DNA of 64,000 nt, taken from Lycium barbarum. Its lineage: Eukaryota; Streptophyta; Magnoliopsida; Solanales; Solanaceae. The stretch spans positions 51,234,457 through 51,298,456 of the forward strand of contig NC_083343.1 of the NCBI RefSeq assembly GCF_019175385.1. The letters are read 5' to 3'. Each line of letters starts with the position of its first letter. Position 1 is the stretch's first letter. Shown piece by piece: positions 1 through 12,289 of this stretch. The notes beneath the pieces were generated by a model, which saw only the letters and a program-made list of their open reading frames with translations, made no database searches and was not told the origin of the DNA. The position numbers were made by a program, and so were the translations under genes.

Positions 1-370
1 AGATTTGTTCATTCAGGAAACTTGAGACAACGGCAAACAAATTGCAACATAAAGACAAGGAGATAGCAGCTACATCTGAAGAAAATGGAGGAATTCTACT
101 CCATCCTGGAAGCCTGAATATGCATTCATTTTGACTTTGAACCATAGCACCTGGTGAGAGCTTGTAGGTGTTTGAGATGGTCTCAAGTCAAGGCCAGAGG
201 ACCTGCAGTAGATAAGATTCTATATAGTCTTTGGATGTAGTTTACATTTCATTTCTGTTTTTAGGATCTTTGTTTATTTGTTTTATTTTTTCCTTTCTTG
301 TACAGAAAACTTTCTATTTTAATAAAACACTGCCAAACTTGGTTTGGTGGTTTTCAATCAAAAAAAAAAA
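1..370 (+). pseudogene. Putative retrocopied transcript 3' end with poly(A)
   Basis: An open frame from base 3 to a TGA at 132-134 gives about 43 lysine- and glutamate-rich residues (it includes KLETTANKLQHKDKEIAA), followed by AT-rich sequence like a 3' UTR, an AATAAA at 321-326, and 11 A residues at 360-370. Directly after the A run, sequence homologous to the LTR of element I begins; the equivalent intact LTR at 14570 reads straight through this point. I therefore infer an mRNA-derived (LINE-mobilised) insertion in the LTR, with only its 3' end in the window. The parent gene is not recognised. A target-site duplication cannot be tested because the left flank is outside the window. Confidence 0.45.
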
Positions 371-823
371 TCCTGAGTTCCTTGACTTCTTAAGTTGCGA
401 AGGGGCATCCATAAGTTGTACGATTTCATAACGATGTCTAATTCCCGAAGGGGACTTTCTTAGGTTTTCCTTATTCCCATGCATTTCACATTTGATTTTT
501 GAGTCTCGAAGGAGACAAATGAAAAGGGGAAGAATTTCCCATTTTTGAGAAAAAGGGGAAGAAGTTCCCATTTTTAAGAAAAGGGAAGAAGTTCCCGTTT
601 TGAATTAAAAGTTGCTCCGAGGGGAGTCTTTTGATGGTTTCCAAATATTTTCATGTATTTGCATATTTACATACATGCACGACATCATTTCATCGGGAAG
701 GGGAAAGGGATAAGGCGTTATATACGCAAACCACCTGATCAGCAGGTATACGATGATTATGATGCCCGAAGGGGCCATTATGCTATTATGCTCGAAGGGG
801 CTGCGAGCAGGGCAAAGGCATGC

Positions 824-872
<49 letters not shown>

Positions 873-1517
873 ACTCATGATGCATTACAAGTTCATGTGC
901 ACATACATGATTCGCAGTGTTGGTTACAGGTACAGATTGAGTCTGTTATTCCTTTATTATTCGAGTCGAGATATATTGTTTCAGTTCTGCCTTACATACT
1001 CGGTACATTATTCATACTAAGGTCCCTTTTCTTGGGGGCGCTATGTTTCATACCACACAGGTACAGATAGATGAGTAGAAGACATTGGCTATAGGATGTT
1101 CCCAGGCTATCAGCTGGATTGGTGAGCTCCATCTTAGTTCGGAGTGTTACTGAGTCAAAGTACTTATGTCATGGTATCTTGGTTCATGTTAGAGACTTTG
1201 CAGACAGTGTCCTATGGATAGTGCGTCGAGATGTCGATCGTTGTGTAAAGCGGCCATGTAGGTCGACGTGTTCATATGCATTGTTTTAAAGATTTTATTA
1301 TGACAAAAGTTTTTCTTCGAATTAACAATAAGGGAGAAGTCCCTGAGTTGATGAAAGAGTTTTATTAAAAGGTTTTTCATGTTTTACCTGACGGAAGCGT
1401 CATTTCATAATTTAATGGTTCACATAAGATTATGACTTATGAATAGAATGGTAGTATGGCACTCAGCCGAGTAGGGTCTTGGGTGTCAGTCACGGCCATC
1501 CAGTTTGGGTCGTGACA
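371..1517 (+). repeat. Element I 5' LTR, 3' portion
   Basis: Ends in GGGTCGTGACA directly before the primer site. Contains a (TA)n run at 826-868 that is longer than its counterpart in the 3' LTR (about 15020-15041), and the block near 990-1060 shared by many LTRs here (CATACTCGGTACATTATTC then TTTCATACC). The upstream part of the LTR is displaced by the poly(A) insertion at 1-370. Confidence 0.7.
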
Positions 1518-4219
1518 GAAGTTGTATCAGAGCAATTCGTCCTAGGGGATGTCTACAAAGTCGTGTCAAGTAGAGTCTTTTTTTATGGTTTTGAAGCGCG
1601 CCACACTTATAAACAGGAGGCTACAGGGCATTTAGGATTGTTTCTCTTCTTTCATATCTAACATCGTGCTATGAGAGCCAAGTCATAGAAAATGAAATTT
1701 CATGCACTAACCCTTGATTTCAGCGGAAGAATGGTATTGACAAAGGAAGGGAAAGATGATATTGGGTTTACAGGGACAATAGAAATTGAAGGAATCAACA
1801 CAAAGGTAGGTATTGGTTAAAAGGATTATAAGTCAGATCTGGTAAGAATGTTGTAAATATGACTGAAATGTATAGCTAATGAGTGGAAGAGGAAGTGACT
1901 AGGGAAGCAAAAAGGGACAATCGATAAAGGTTCAGGTATATTCCGAGTTGTGACGCACGAGGTATGTTTCGTCCTCTTTGCATTACTGTTCGATATTGAG
2001 AGCCCTGTATGGCTAAGGTGTGCCAAGTATGTATATAATTGGCTCGGGGAGGCATTGTATACATTTTCTGTGCTGCGTGTAGGTCTGATATAGTAAGAAA
2101 TATAAGGGACAGTCTGCTAGAATTTACTTAAAATTTAAGGACAAGGACCAAAGATTTAAGAGATTACGAAGAGTATACATCTATGATTGCTACAGATTGG
2201 TTAATGGGAAAGTATGGGACAGGTTGATATGGAATGATAAGAGGAAGATGACGCTACAAGTGGACACCGGGCATTATTTATTGCAATAAAAAGTACTATT
2301 TCGGCTGGATAGATAGTTAGGCACATCATTATTTCGAGTATCCCCAGGGGTTATTATAGGCAAGATTTGAGATTTAAAGTAGTATTTTTGGGTAATGACA
2401 AGTAGGGAACTTGAAGGATTCGTAAATGTAACAACAGAAGTAATGACGAAAGGATTATTATGGGATGAAATTTCGATCCAGAATAGCAATGGAATATAAC
2501 ACCATAAGGTAAAACCTTTAAGGGGAGAACTCTAGAGGGGGGGGGGGGGGGGAATGATTAGTAATTAAAGGAGTTGGAATGAGTTGCATTCGATATTTCG
2601 GAGGGTTGAGACTTATTGAATGCATAAAGAAAGTGGATATTAGTACCTCAAATATGGTATTACGATTTATGGATTAGATTGGTTAGTAAGAGATAATGAA
2701 GAGATATTGCTATGGAAAAGGGAAGTTAACGAGTAGAGGAAAGTTTTACTCTAGAGGTTTATATATATATACATGTACACATAAGATCAGGACGGGTTGA
2801 TAACGGGTTGTTCTTAGTGGAATGATATACAGATTTCTAGGCATACTATAAAAGGACAAGGAAAGTAAGAAGAACCTTGAGATGAAAGTAAGAGAAAGAA
2901 CGTTATTGAATTGGTTAAAGGAAGTTACGTGACAATCGACGGTAAGAGGAAGTCTAATAAATTAGTAAGGTGGGCCAAAGGTATACATTGGTAGCATGAA
3001 ACAATGGACTTGCAATAGAGATACGATTACGAAGGAAATTGAATGAATGTACGAGGTATAGACATACATATGAACAAGCTATGGTATCGTAAACGGAAAT
3101 AAGAAATGAATGAAGGGAGAGAGACTAGGGCTAAAGAGGCGAGGTATAGTCGGATACTCCATAAAGGGGCCCAATGAATTTGATGCCCCCATTAATTCAT
3201 TAGCCTAGGGGACTGCTAGTCACGAAGGCTAGAAGTGAAAGGACGATAGAGAAGGTATTGGAATTGTATCCGAAATGCATAAGCATTCTAAATTGATACA
3301 AGAACTCAACTGGAAAAAAGGAAGTGAGTTAAGCCATGCAATGAAAAGAACTCTGGCATTATAGGAAATAGAGAAGTTGAAGGATCGCTAAGGTCGGCCA
3401 GATGAATATCAAAGACAGTTCATACTCAAAGGTTACTGGTGTATAAGAACATCCTTAAAAAGGGGAGGGGGGGGGGGGGGGGAAGAGTAGATTTAGTCCT
3501 GAAATGAATTATGACCATCCTAAAAAAATCCAAAGAAAGAAATGTATTAGTTTGAAAAAGCCAAAGCTCGAGAATGTATCTGGAGAAAACAAAAACGGAT
3601 TGAAAGTAAGTATATTATGGGGCAGGTATGAGAAAGAAAGCATGATAGGAAAATAAGGGGAGTTAACAAGTCAAATAAAATGATGTTTCTAGATCGTGGT
3701 TTGAATCCCTCGTACCAGGGAAATTGTACCGCACCGAGATATGCAGTGACATATCCTAAAGATGCGACAATAAGACAATATACAACGTATAAAAAATAAC
3801 GAGTATAAGAAGGGATAGCTCGAGGCAGCATCAAAGGAGTAAACAAGGGAGTTACCTACTAATAGGGAAATATAGAGCGAGAAAAAGAGAGTATTCGCAA
3901 AATGGCGAGTAGCCGTGACATAGAAAGGCAAGATTACTGTAACGGAGACAGAACGAGAACGGGATACTAGTTGATTTCTGATTATGTACACGAGAACAAA
4001 AGAGCTCCAGCCAGAGACATCATTATCCTCAGGTATGTAATGCTTCTTTGAATGATTTGTTGGTCGTGTGTGGCCAATATGGGTATTGATGTTGTAGCCT
4101 TGTGAGGCATTGCATATTTTGGGGAAACTCTGGCAAATTTATTGTAGAAATCCCTTAGAGCTCAACATTCGAGGATAAATGTTTCTAAAGGGGGGGGGGG
4201 GGGGGAGGGGAGGGGAGGA
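1518..4219 (+). other. Element I internal domain, no coding sequence
   Basis: No frame longer than about 100 codons and none resembling gag or pol on either strand. The first 250 bases match the leader after LTR D (62030-62280). A block near 1990-2140 resembles the 3' UTR that lies before the polypurine tract in coding Tekay copies, and a second such block is at 4085-4180. From about 3360 it is collinear with element II from about 10240. Three runs of exactly 16 G occur at 2537-2552, 3467-3482 and 4190-4205, the last being part of the polypurine tract. Confidence 0.6.
1522..1533 (+). other. Primer binding site (initiator Met tRNA), element I
   Basis: TTGTATCAGAGC lies 4 bases after the LTR end; it is one base different from TGGTATCAGAGC, the complement of the plant initiator Met-tRNA 3' end used by most Ty3/gypsy elements. 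Confidence 0.7.
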
Positions 4220-4727
4220 TGTTACACCCCGTACCTCGGAGAAGCACTGGTTAAATTTTAATGTAAGTATGTCGAGCTATGGCTAGGTAAAAAAACTTTG
4301 GAATGTGAGGAACGAAACATTTTTAAGTATATTGTTCAAGTAAATGATGAATTATGATATTGCAAGTCGTAACCCAGAAGGACAAAATTGGAACAAAAGG
4401 ACATGACCATTATCAAGTATGATTAATGATAAATATCATGTATGGAGAGTTTCGGAAGATTCCAGGATCAAGCAAATCGAAGAAAATAAGTTTGACGAAA
4501 ATTTGGAAAAAGTTGGCAGGATTTTGGGCAGAGTTTTAGTCAATTTTGGGCAGGTATATCTCCTAGTATATTAGGAGTTTTAAGGTGTTTCAAAAGCTTA
4601 AAAGTAGTTCGCCGATTCTAGTTTCCAATGCAATAAACCACTCGTCGATACGACATCGGAGTAGAGAATTATGGACGTTACAAGTTAGGCTGATAGAGCA
4701 GAAATTGACCCCCCTAATTTAAAATCT

Positions 4728-4734
4728 TATAAAA
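4728..4734 (+). promoter_or_regulatory. TATA box, element I LTR
   Basis: TATAAAA followed by a GGGGCAAGACCCC stretch, at the same relative place as the TATA box of element II (about 500 bases from the LTR start). Confidence 0.5.
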
Positions 4735-5023
4735 GGGGCAAGACCCCATTTTGTTCACCAAAAATCAGATTTTATAGCTCAGCAACATATAGGATCATTT
4801 TTGTCACAAATAGTTGAGAGAATTGAGTGATTTTAGCTAATTAAGGCTCGGGTGGCGCATAGTTGTGACTATAGCATCGTTCTGCAGTGGAATTTGGCGT
4901 GGATTCAAGGTGAACATCGGAGATATCATCGTTTTAATAAGAATAAGGTATGAATCTTTCCTTATTATCGTTGTTTTAGGTTTATTTTCGAAGGTAGAAC
5001 GATTAAACGAGCGTATAGTTAAT

Positions 5024-5028
5024 TTGTC
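5024..5028 (+). repeat. Target-site duplication of element II, left copy
   Basis: TTGTC immediately before the LTR start; the right copy at 14160-14164 is TTGCC, 4 of 5 matching. Removing element II and one copy restores a continuous element I LTR. Confidence 0.6.
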
Positions 5029-5497
5029 TGTTACACTCTGTACCTTTGAAGAAGCACTTATCAAATTTGAAACATACTTACGTTGAGTTACGGTTAAGTA
5101 AAACCACTTTGGAATGTAAGGAGCAAGCAGAATATATTTAATGAGTGAAGGATGTATATAAGGTATACCGGAAAGTTTTATAAGGAAATGAGTGGAAGAA
5201 ATGGAGTATTACGACTTTGGAGAAAGGATGGGTGAAGTTTTGTGTGAAAATTTTGGTCCAAATTGGGGGACGAATATCTCTCCGCATATGAAGTGTTTTG
5301 AAGTGAAACAAAAGCCTAAAATGAAGTTCGTCGAGTCTAGTTTCCAATGCAATAAACTTCTCATATATAGGACATTAGAGTAGAGAATTATGGATGTTAC
5401 AAGTTCGGCTGACAGAGCAGAAACGCTTGCTATAGTACTACTACAGTAACCGGCATGCTACAGTGCTGCTATAGTGAACCCGACCCGAATTTGACCC

Positions 5498-5505
5498 TAT
5501 ATAAA
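5498..5505 (+). promoter_or_regulatory. TATA box, element II 5' LTR
   Basis: TATATAAA inside CCCTATATAAAGGG; conserved in the 3' LTR at 12290-12297. Transcription would begin about 30 bases on, in or near the T-rich stretch. Confidence 0.6.
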
Positions 5506-6509
5506 GGGTAATAACCCCTTTTTTTTTCATCAGATTTTCCTTGAAAATTCCAGAAATTGGAAGAGAGAAAGTGAGGGAATCAAAAGTGAGCAATTTTTAA
5601 GTCGCGGAGTAGTGGTTTAGGTCCGGGTAACGCATGGCTGTGATTCTAGTATTGTTTTGTGGTGGATTTTACCATGGATATTGCGGATATTGATGTCTTA
5701 ACAAGAAAAAAAGGTGTGAATCTTTCTCTTTTGGTATTATTTAAGGCTTATTTACGGAGACAAAGTCGTTAAATAATTGTGTAGTAAGTTGGTTAGTTAT
5801 GGAAGTTGGAAAACAGCGTGTAGGCTGTTTTATGGTATATATTAGTGTTGGAAATGATATTATTGATGTTGGTATAGTTGTTGTTGTTGTTGTTGGTTGC
5901 TGAATTGAGATTTCGGGCTAGGCATATCACCAGGAGAGATGCTGCCCGATTTCTGGCAGGACATAAAATAGTTTAATTTGAAAACTTAGGACAAGTGTAC
6001 GGTGATGAGTTTAACGTTAGTGTAATTGATCTCGAATGTAGATTTACGATCTCGGGCGGATAAGCGTAACTAGTAGGAAGTCGAACAGGTATGTTAAGGC
6101 TCGTCCTTTTCTTTCAAAGGCGTGATTCCTATGGAATGATTTCATAAGTGTTTTCATAACCTCCTTGATTTCAAAGCTACAAGTTTATGACTCTTAAAGC
6201 TTCTTATGATGTTAAGAACGAGAATTTTTTTATGAGGATTACGTTGAGGATGATTTTATGCTTAAAGGTCTCAAATATGATTTCAACGATGATATGAAAA
6301 TGTTAAGATATTTCATGATTTTCTCGATTTATTTCATTGTTGTTGATCTCACCTTATAAATGGTTCCTCCAAGGTGGGATAGAGCGATAGTTTTCATTTG
6401 AATGCCTATGCATGCCATAAGTATAATATATGTATATGGCTACTTTGTGACATTACAGAGAGCTCTATTATTTCGTTTTGATTATGCATTGCACTTATTT
6501 TCATTCTTC

Positions 6510-6876
6510 ATGTATATGTAAGGCACAGTTGACAGGGGGTGACGCTGTGACCTTTGTTGTGTATTACAAGGCCCAGTTGAGAGGGGTGATGCTGTGGCCC
6601 TTGTTGTGATGTGTATATATATGGCACAGTTGACAGAAGGTGTGCTGTGGCCTTTGTTGTGATGTGTATATATATGGCACAGTTGACAGGAGGTGTGCTG
6701 TGGCCTTTGTTGTGATGTGTATATATATGGCACAGTTGACAAGGGGTGCACTGTGGCCTTTGTTGTGATGTGTATATGTATGGTACAGTTGACAGGGGGT
6801 GACACTATGGCCTTTGTTATGATGTGTATATATATGGCACAGTTGACAGGGTGTGACGTTGTGGCCTTTGTTGTGA
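6510..6876 (+). repeat. 53-bp minisatellite in element II 5' LTR (7 units)
   Basis: Seven units of about 53 bases with core GGCACAGTTGACAGG and GTGGCCTTTGTTGTGATG. Apparent proteins in both directions (repeated VVMCIYMAQLTG or its reverse) are read-through of the repeat, not genes. Confidence 0.85.
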
Positions 6877-7487
6877 TATTTCTATGGATATATGTGTTTC
6901 TTTGATATAACTATACTGATGCATTTATTTTTCCCTTTCATTGACACGCCTGAAATGTTTTTCAGGATTTTATGTATATATTGATTTCATGCCTTACATA
7001 CTCAGTACACTATTCGTACTGATCACCTTTCTTCGGGGGCTGCGTTTCATGCCCGCAGGTACAAACACTCAGTTTGGTGATCCTCTGGCTTAGGACTTCG
7101 GCCCAGCTGCTTGGAGAGCTCCATTGTTCTAGAGCTTGTGTTATTTTGGTACAAATCCTTTTGACATAGACTTTGTTATAATCATAGAGGTCTGTAGACA
7201 TATGTGGGTTGTGTATATACGGTTTGGTCAGCTGTATCGATGTAGTTCGTCTTGGATGTCCCCGTGTATAGTGGCAGCCTTGTCGGCTTGCATATTTGTT
7301 ATGTTTTGGTTAACTGTGACTTCTCAGGAGACAGGTTCTTTCTGACGTATGACATGATGAGTTCACAACATGCTTTTACAGAGTGCCATATTGTTTTAAG
7401 TTTCAGTTGGATTATATCTAGCGGGTCGTATACGGGTGCCCAGCTCAGGCACTAGTCATGGCCCATCGGTTTGGGTCGTGATAAAAG

Positions 7488-7499
7488 TGGTATCAGAGC
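7488..7499 (+). other. Primer binding site (initiator Met tRNA), element II
   Basis: TGGTATCAGAGC, perfect complement of the plant initiator Met-tRNA 3' end, 4 bases after the LTR. Confidence 0.85.
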
Positions 7500-8436
7500 A
7501 GTTCATCTTCGGAGTGTCTACAGACCGTGTCTAGTAGAGTCTTGTTTATCGGTGTGTTGTGCACCACATCTATAAACAGGAAGTTACAGGACATTTAGGA
7601 TGTCATCTTTCTTTCAAATCATAGATCGTGCAGTAGAGCCAATGATAGGAAAGCTCGTTCTTGGTACGATATTTGTTAAATTGCAGGATGCTATTGGAGA
7701 AGAGGACAATTTCAGTTAATGGGAGCGTAATTGAGGCTCCGAAAGGGGACATGAGACCCGTATCACCCGTCGACTCTAGATCAGGATGTCAAGAGGTATA
7801 AGAAAAAGAATCGGCTATTCCATTGAGACAGACCCATCGGAGAATGTGGCTCTAGTAGGAGGCGACTTAACTGAGAAATCATATGACAAAGACCCGTTTA
7901 AGGGTTCACGAGACTCCTGTGGATGAAGACGTAATTGAGGAAGTACAAAGTTTGGCATATCTATATTTTCCCTACATTTCAGCATTATGTTAGGTCAGAC
8001 TAGTAGACAGTGGGAAGACAAGGATGAGGAGTACACTTCACTCTATAGCCCACCAGATCAGGCTAAGGACCGATCGGCTACATGTATACGAGTTCTTATT
8101 GGAATTTCCTATATGCGTATGTAATTACTTTAGGGTAATACTGAATAGTGATGAGCGGAAATCCTAAAGAGGATCAGTGACTTAAGTATTTGGAGGTAAC
8201 TGCGATTAAGATGCTTTCGCCACCATTGGGAATCTTGAAAGCTAGGATGAAAAGTAGTCATACATGCAGATTGAAGGTGATTATTGAGGATTTCAAAGGC
8301 CAAAATAGCATTTTTTCTTAGTCAGAAGAGTAAGAGATCCTTTTAATCCGGAGGGAGATGCATTATGAGAATTTATTGGGGTCCGTTAGAACTTCAACTG
8401 GTTCTAGGTCATGCGATAAAGGTCACGCATTAGGGT

Positions 8437-8555
8437 GGATGTGATCGTACCAGTACTAACGCACCAGATACCATTAGCACTCCAAGGTTAAGCGTGCTGG
8501 GGTGAGAGAAATACTAGGATGGGTGACCCCCTAGGAAGTATATTAAGTGTCCTAC
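8437..8555 (+). pseudogene. 5S rRNA-derived sequence inside an LTR retrotransposon
   Basis: Collinear and gap-free against the plant 5S rRNA consensus as I remember it: starts GGATGTGATCGTACCAG, keeps GCACC, ACTCC, the box A region GGTTAAGCGTGCT (8486-8498) and box C AGGATGGGTGACC (8516-8528), then GGAAGT. By eye about 17 differences over the first 103 positions, mostly transitions; the last 15 bases are poorly conserved. Box A and box C, the internal RNA polymerase III promoter, are nearly intact. It lies in the internal domain of element II, not in its LTRs, unlike the Cassandra TRIM elements that carry 5S sequence in the LTR. The equivalent part of element I lacks it. A functional 5S gene is unlikely given the decayed 3' end. 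Confidence 0.85.
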
Positions 8556-11500
8556 AAATTCAGACATAAGAGACAGATGAGAAGCTAGAGTAGCCTAAGG
8601 GAAATTGGAGTATGCGGAGTGGTTAGAAACCCTAAAAAGTTGCGAAGGATGAAGCGGACTAGACCGGCAAAGAGAAAAAAAAAAGTGCATCACAGCTCTA
8701 GAATTAGGATGAGTTTGAATAGTATTGGGAAGTACTTTGTAAGCGAGGCGTTAGTAAACATATATATATATATATATATATATATGACATCCCACATATA
8801 TATGACATCCCATATGTGGCTGCGCCAACCGGTATATGTGTCCCAGCAACCGACGTTGCGGTATATTGACGGCATCAACCGAATAGGGTAGTGAAGTTCA
8901 AGTGACAAATGTTACACGGTAAGTTGATGTTACTTTCACTATAGGTTAGAGTTGGAAAGCCTTAATGCGATAATATCAGGAAAAGGAAGGAAGTGAATAC
9001 ATAGAAATTAAAGAGATTAGAATGTCTTGAGAAAAGGGAAAAGTGTAAGAAACGAGGGTGAGTGAAGCTTCCAAGAGAGACGACGGGCAAGGCAACAGAT
9101 TAATTGGATAAAAATTCGAAGGTAGGCAAGCAAAGGGGATAAAGGATGGTAGTATGGAATAAAAGACGAATGTGTGGGGTAAGGGAATAGACTTCGATAA
9201 GTGGGACTAAGGATGGTAACCATAACTAGGAATGTGAAGTAAGAGAAAGAATGATCAGGCCTTGGAATGATACTAAGAGATTTCCAGCTCTCGAGAGGTG
9301 TATAAAGGGATAAATGTGTGGTCATACTGACACGGTTACCTCGGACACGGAAAAGCTTCCCCAAAAGATGATTTAAGAATAGAATGGATTTGCACGTTTA
9401 AAGGAATATTTCACAAATTTTAGGGTCGATACTATAAGATAACAAGTAGAGAAGGGCACTTGGGGAGGACGAGCTCAAGGAAGGTTTAACGATGAAAGCA
9501 AGAAAGGTACACTAATGGGCTGGTCAAAAGGAGAGGAAAGAAGGAGAAAGGAAGAAAAGAAAAATTGAGCAATCACTAAGGACAAGCGAGAGGATAATGA
9601 ACTAACAAAGCTAACCAGGAGGTAGTACATCAATGACATGGGATGAGGATAAGGAATACCAAGATTTAATTATAAAGGAAATAGAAGGATATATGGGCAA
9701 TATTCATGAGTATGGACTAGCCTTGGCGGCAGGAAGGAGAAGAAATAAGAGGGTATATTTGCAAGGAATTCATGACATGAATAAGAAGTGGCAAAACACT
9801 GGAAGAACTACAACGTATAGGTGGGACGCAAATAAGTAGTTAAGAAAATTTTTGGATAAGTGAGCTAAGTGAATAAAAGGATTGATAGTGGAAGTGGAAG
9901 AGTGTAGTATATTAAATCTCAATGATATATTGTAGACGTAGAGTGATACCGGAAAATCAGAGTAAATAGAAATTCAGTGATAATAGTTGTGGAGGAAGAC
10001 GAGGGATAAAAGAGCAAAGTGTGACCAAACGTTCCGTAAAATCTGTTGATGGATTCCAATGTTCCTATTAACCCGTTGATTTGGGAAATGTTCAGTTATA
10101 AAAGGTAGGAGTAGAAAGGCCTTAAAGAAGGCAGCGAGAATGGATCTGTAATGCATAAGCGCTTCGTTCAAATGCAAAGCCCTCGATTAGCAGAAAGGAA
10201 AATAAGTCAAGCTATACGATGAGAGAATTCCGGTATTATAAGAGACCAAAAGAGTCGAAGGATCGTTAGGGTAGGCCGATAACTTCTGATACTCAGGAGT
10301 TACTAGTGTATAAGAACACCCTTAAAAAGGGGAGAAGGGCAGATCTAGTCCTGAAACGAGGTATGGCATTGTCAAAATTCCAAGGAAAGAAAGATGTTAG
10401 CTTAAAGAAGCCAAATTTCGGGATGTAGTGGCATATCAAGAATGCATTAAGAGGGAGTAGAAATGAATTAAGGATAAGCATACCACAAAGCAGGTATGAA
10501 AAGGAATTAAAATGGATCAAGAGAATACTTCATGCAGACGTGAGATATGACATTTCTAGACTAGGAAAATTTGTGTCGCACCTAAATAGGCAGCGACGTA
10601 TCCTAAAGATTAATAAAGAGAGGAAGAAAGCTCTGCAAGCTAACTACAAAGAGAATGACGAAATGGATGATGATTACAAAGGACACTTTGGGTTGCAACG
10701 GAAGAAAATCTTGATATTAATGGAAAAATATGAGAATCTTAACAAAGGGTGTAACGATAAGCGGTGTGGCGATCTCTAATGAGAGGAAGAACGATGTGAC
10801 TGTAGATAGAAAGGCAGCAGCATCACTAGAAATTAGAAAGTATATCACGAGTCACTAACCATGCAGAGCATAAGGGTATGTATTATAGAATTATATGAAT
10901 CATCAGCGTAAGGTTATGCCCCGCAGATGGGAATGGACACACCGGAAAGCCAAGAAGGAATGCCAGCTAACGAAGTGATCACTAGAATGAGGAAGTCAAG
11001 GGTAAGTATACCATACCAATGTTGGAAAAGAAGGTGTGGTAAAGTGAGAATTGTCCTAACTTTATTATTATAAGTTATATTGGAAGAGTTAAGGCAAGTG
11101 AATTAAAGGGAGAGTTGATAAGAGCTCGAAGATATTGTGAGCTATAGACCGGTTCGAACTATGATTATTGGTTCATCGCAATATATAATCTTGCTACGAG
11201 AAATAATAAAGATGGTGATGGAACATTAGGAATCGTTAAGAGATTGTATTGAGGATATGCTTATAACAGATCATGGAAAGGAATTAAGATGGATGGTTGA
11301 AGAAACGTAACCGTTAAGAATAAGGATTTGTCAGTAGCAGAGTACCGCTGAACAAGCAACGGGACATTAGTATAAGAAAATATATGATGAATCGGAATTC
11401 TTGGCTGAGGAATTATGAGGGGATAATATAGCACGTATCTAAGCTCAACAAGTACAAGTAGGGATAGCCAAGATAGCATCAGAGGATTCAACAAAAGAAA

Positions 11501-11798
11501 GTGTTGTATTCGAGCAAAGGAGTTATCCGTTAATAAATAAATGAGGAACGAAGAGGACGCTCGTAGGACGGCAAGTAACCGTGGCGTGGCTAGTTAAACC
11601 ACGGGAATGAAGACAGAATGAGAATAGAATACTAGTTGACTTGTGATTATATACATGCGGATTGAAGACTGTATGACTCACAAATGAATTTGATAAGGAG
11701 CTAAGAAAGAGCAGGACGAAACTGACAAAATTATAGTATAAGTATATCGTAATCGAACAAAAAAATTCAATGAGGTTATTGAGGATCGGCGCACTACC

Positions 11799-11816
11799 AC
11801 ATTCGAGGACGAATGT
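11799..11816 (+). other. Hairpin before polypurine tract, element II
   Basis: ACATTCG, loop AGGA, CGAATGT: a perfect 7-bp stem just before the polypurine tract. The same motif precedes the tract in Tekay copy 1 (44268-44285) and, degraded, in copies 2 and 3 and element I. Confidence 0.6.
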
Positions 11817-11820
11817 TTTT

Positions 11821-11833
11821 ATGGGGGGAAGGA
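11821..11833 (+). other. Polypurine tract, element II
   Basis: ATGGGGGGAAGGA directly before the 3' LTR; expected primer for plus-strand synthesis. Confidence 0.75.
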
Positions 11834-12289
11834 TGTTACACCCCGTATCTTCGACGAAGCACTTATCAAATTTGAAACACAAGTACGTTGAGTAACGTTT
11901 AAGTAAAACCACTTTGGAATGTAAGGAGCAAGCATTAATAAGTACATTTAATGAGTAAAGGATATATATAAGGTATACCGGAAGATTTTATAAGGAAATG
12001 AGTTGTAGAAATGGAGTAGTACGACTTTGGAGAATAGATGGGTGAAATTTTGTGTGAAATTTTTTGTCCAACTTGGGGGACGAATATCTCTTCGCATATG
12101 AAGTGTTTTGAAGTGAAACAAAAACCTAAAATGAATTTCATCAAGTCCAGTTTCCAACGCAATAAACTACTCGTAGATAGGACATCGGAGTAGAAATTAT
12201 GGACGTTACAAATTCGGCTGACAGAGCAGAAATGCGTGTTACAGTACTGCTACAGTGCTGCTACAGTGAACTTGACCCAAATTTGACCC

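Larger units (their letters stand above)
4220..5028 (+). repeat. Element I 3' LTR, first part
   Basis: Starts TGTTACACCCCGTACC after a G-rich polypurine tract. It contains a TATA box at 4728-4734 and is cut at 5028 by element II; the sequence resumes after the target duplication at 14165. Confidence 0.7.
5029..7483 (+). repeat. Element II 5' LTR
   Basis: 2455 bases, TGTTACACTC to GTCGTGATA. Before the TATA box are repeated CTGCTACAGTG-like motifs (5430-5480), then the TATA box at 5498-5505, a 53-bp minisatellite (6510-6876), and the conserved TCAGTAC/GTACTGA hairpin near 7009-7030. The normal terminal CA is mutated to TA, which would impair integration of a new copy but is expected in an old one. 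Confidence 0.8.
7484..11833 (+). other. Element II internal domain, no gag or pol
   Basis: Leader homologous to the other Tekay-like elements to about 7700, then 4 kb of A/G-rich sequence without convincing coding frames. It holds the 5S-like segment (8437-8555), a TA microsatellite near 8761-8784, and from about 10240 sequence collinear with element I from about 3360. The longest frames (10540-10779 plus, 11523-11912 minus) show no domain and are not shared with element I, so I do not call genes. Confidence 0.6.

Noticed and set aside
3547..3991. Two overlapping 100-codon minus-strand frames in element I
   Set aside because: Hydrophobic products of purine-rich plus-strand filler; no start context, domain or conservation.
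6482..6905. Open frames with repeated MAQLTG or TVPYIYTHHNKG
   Set aside because: Read-through of the 53-bp LTR minisatellite in both directions; the same happens at 13287-13601.
8437..8555. Functional 5S rRNA gene
   Set aside because: Several changes in the body and a poorly conserved 3' end with no T-run terminator directly after it; better described as derived sequence.
10540..10779. 79-codon lysine-rich frame in element II
   Set aside because: A/G-rich filler sequence; the collinear region of element I has no such frame.
11523..11912. 129-codon minus-strand frame in element II
   Set aside because: Crosses the polypurine tract and LTR start, has no domain and is not conserved in element I.
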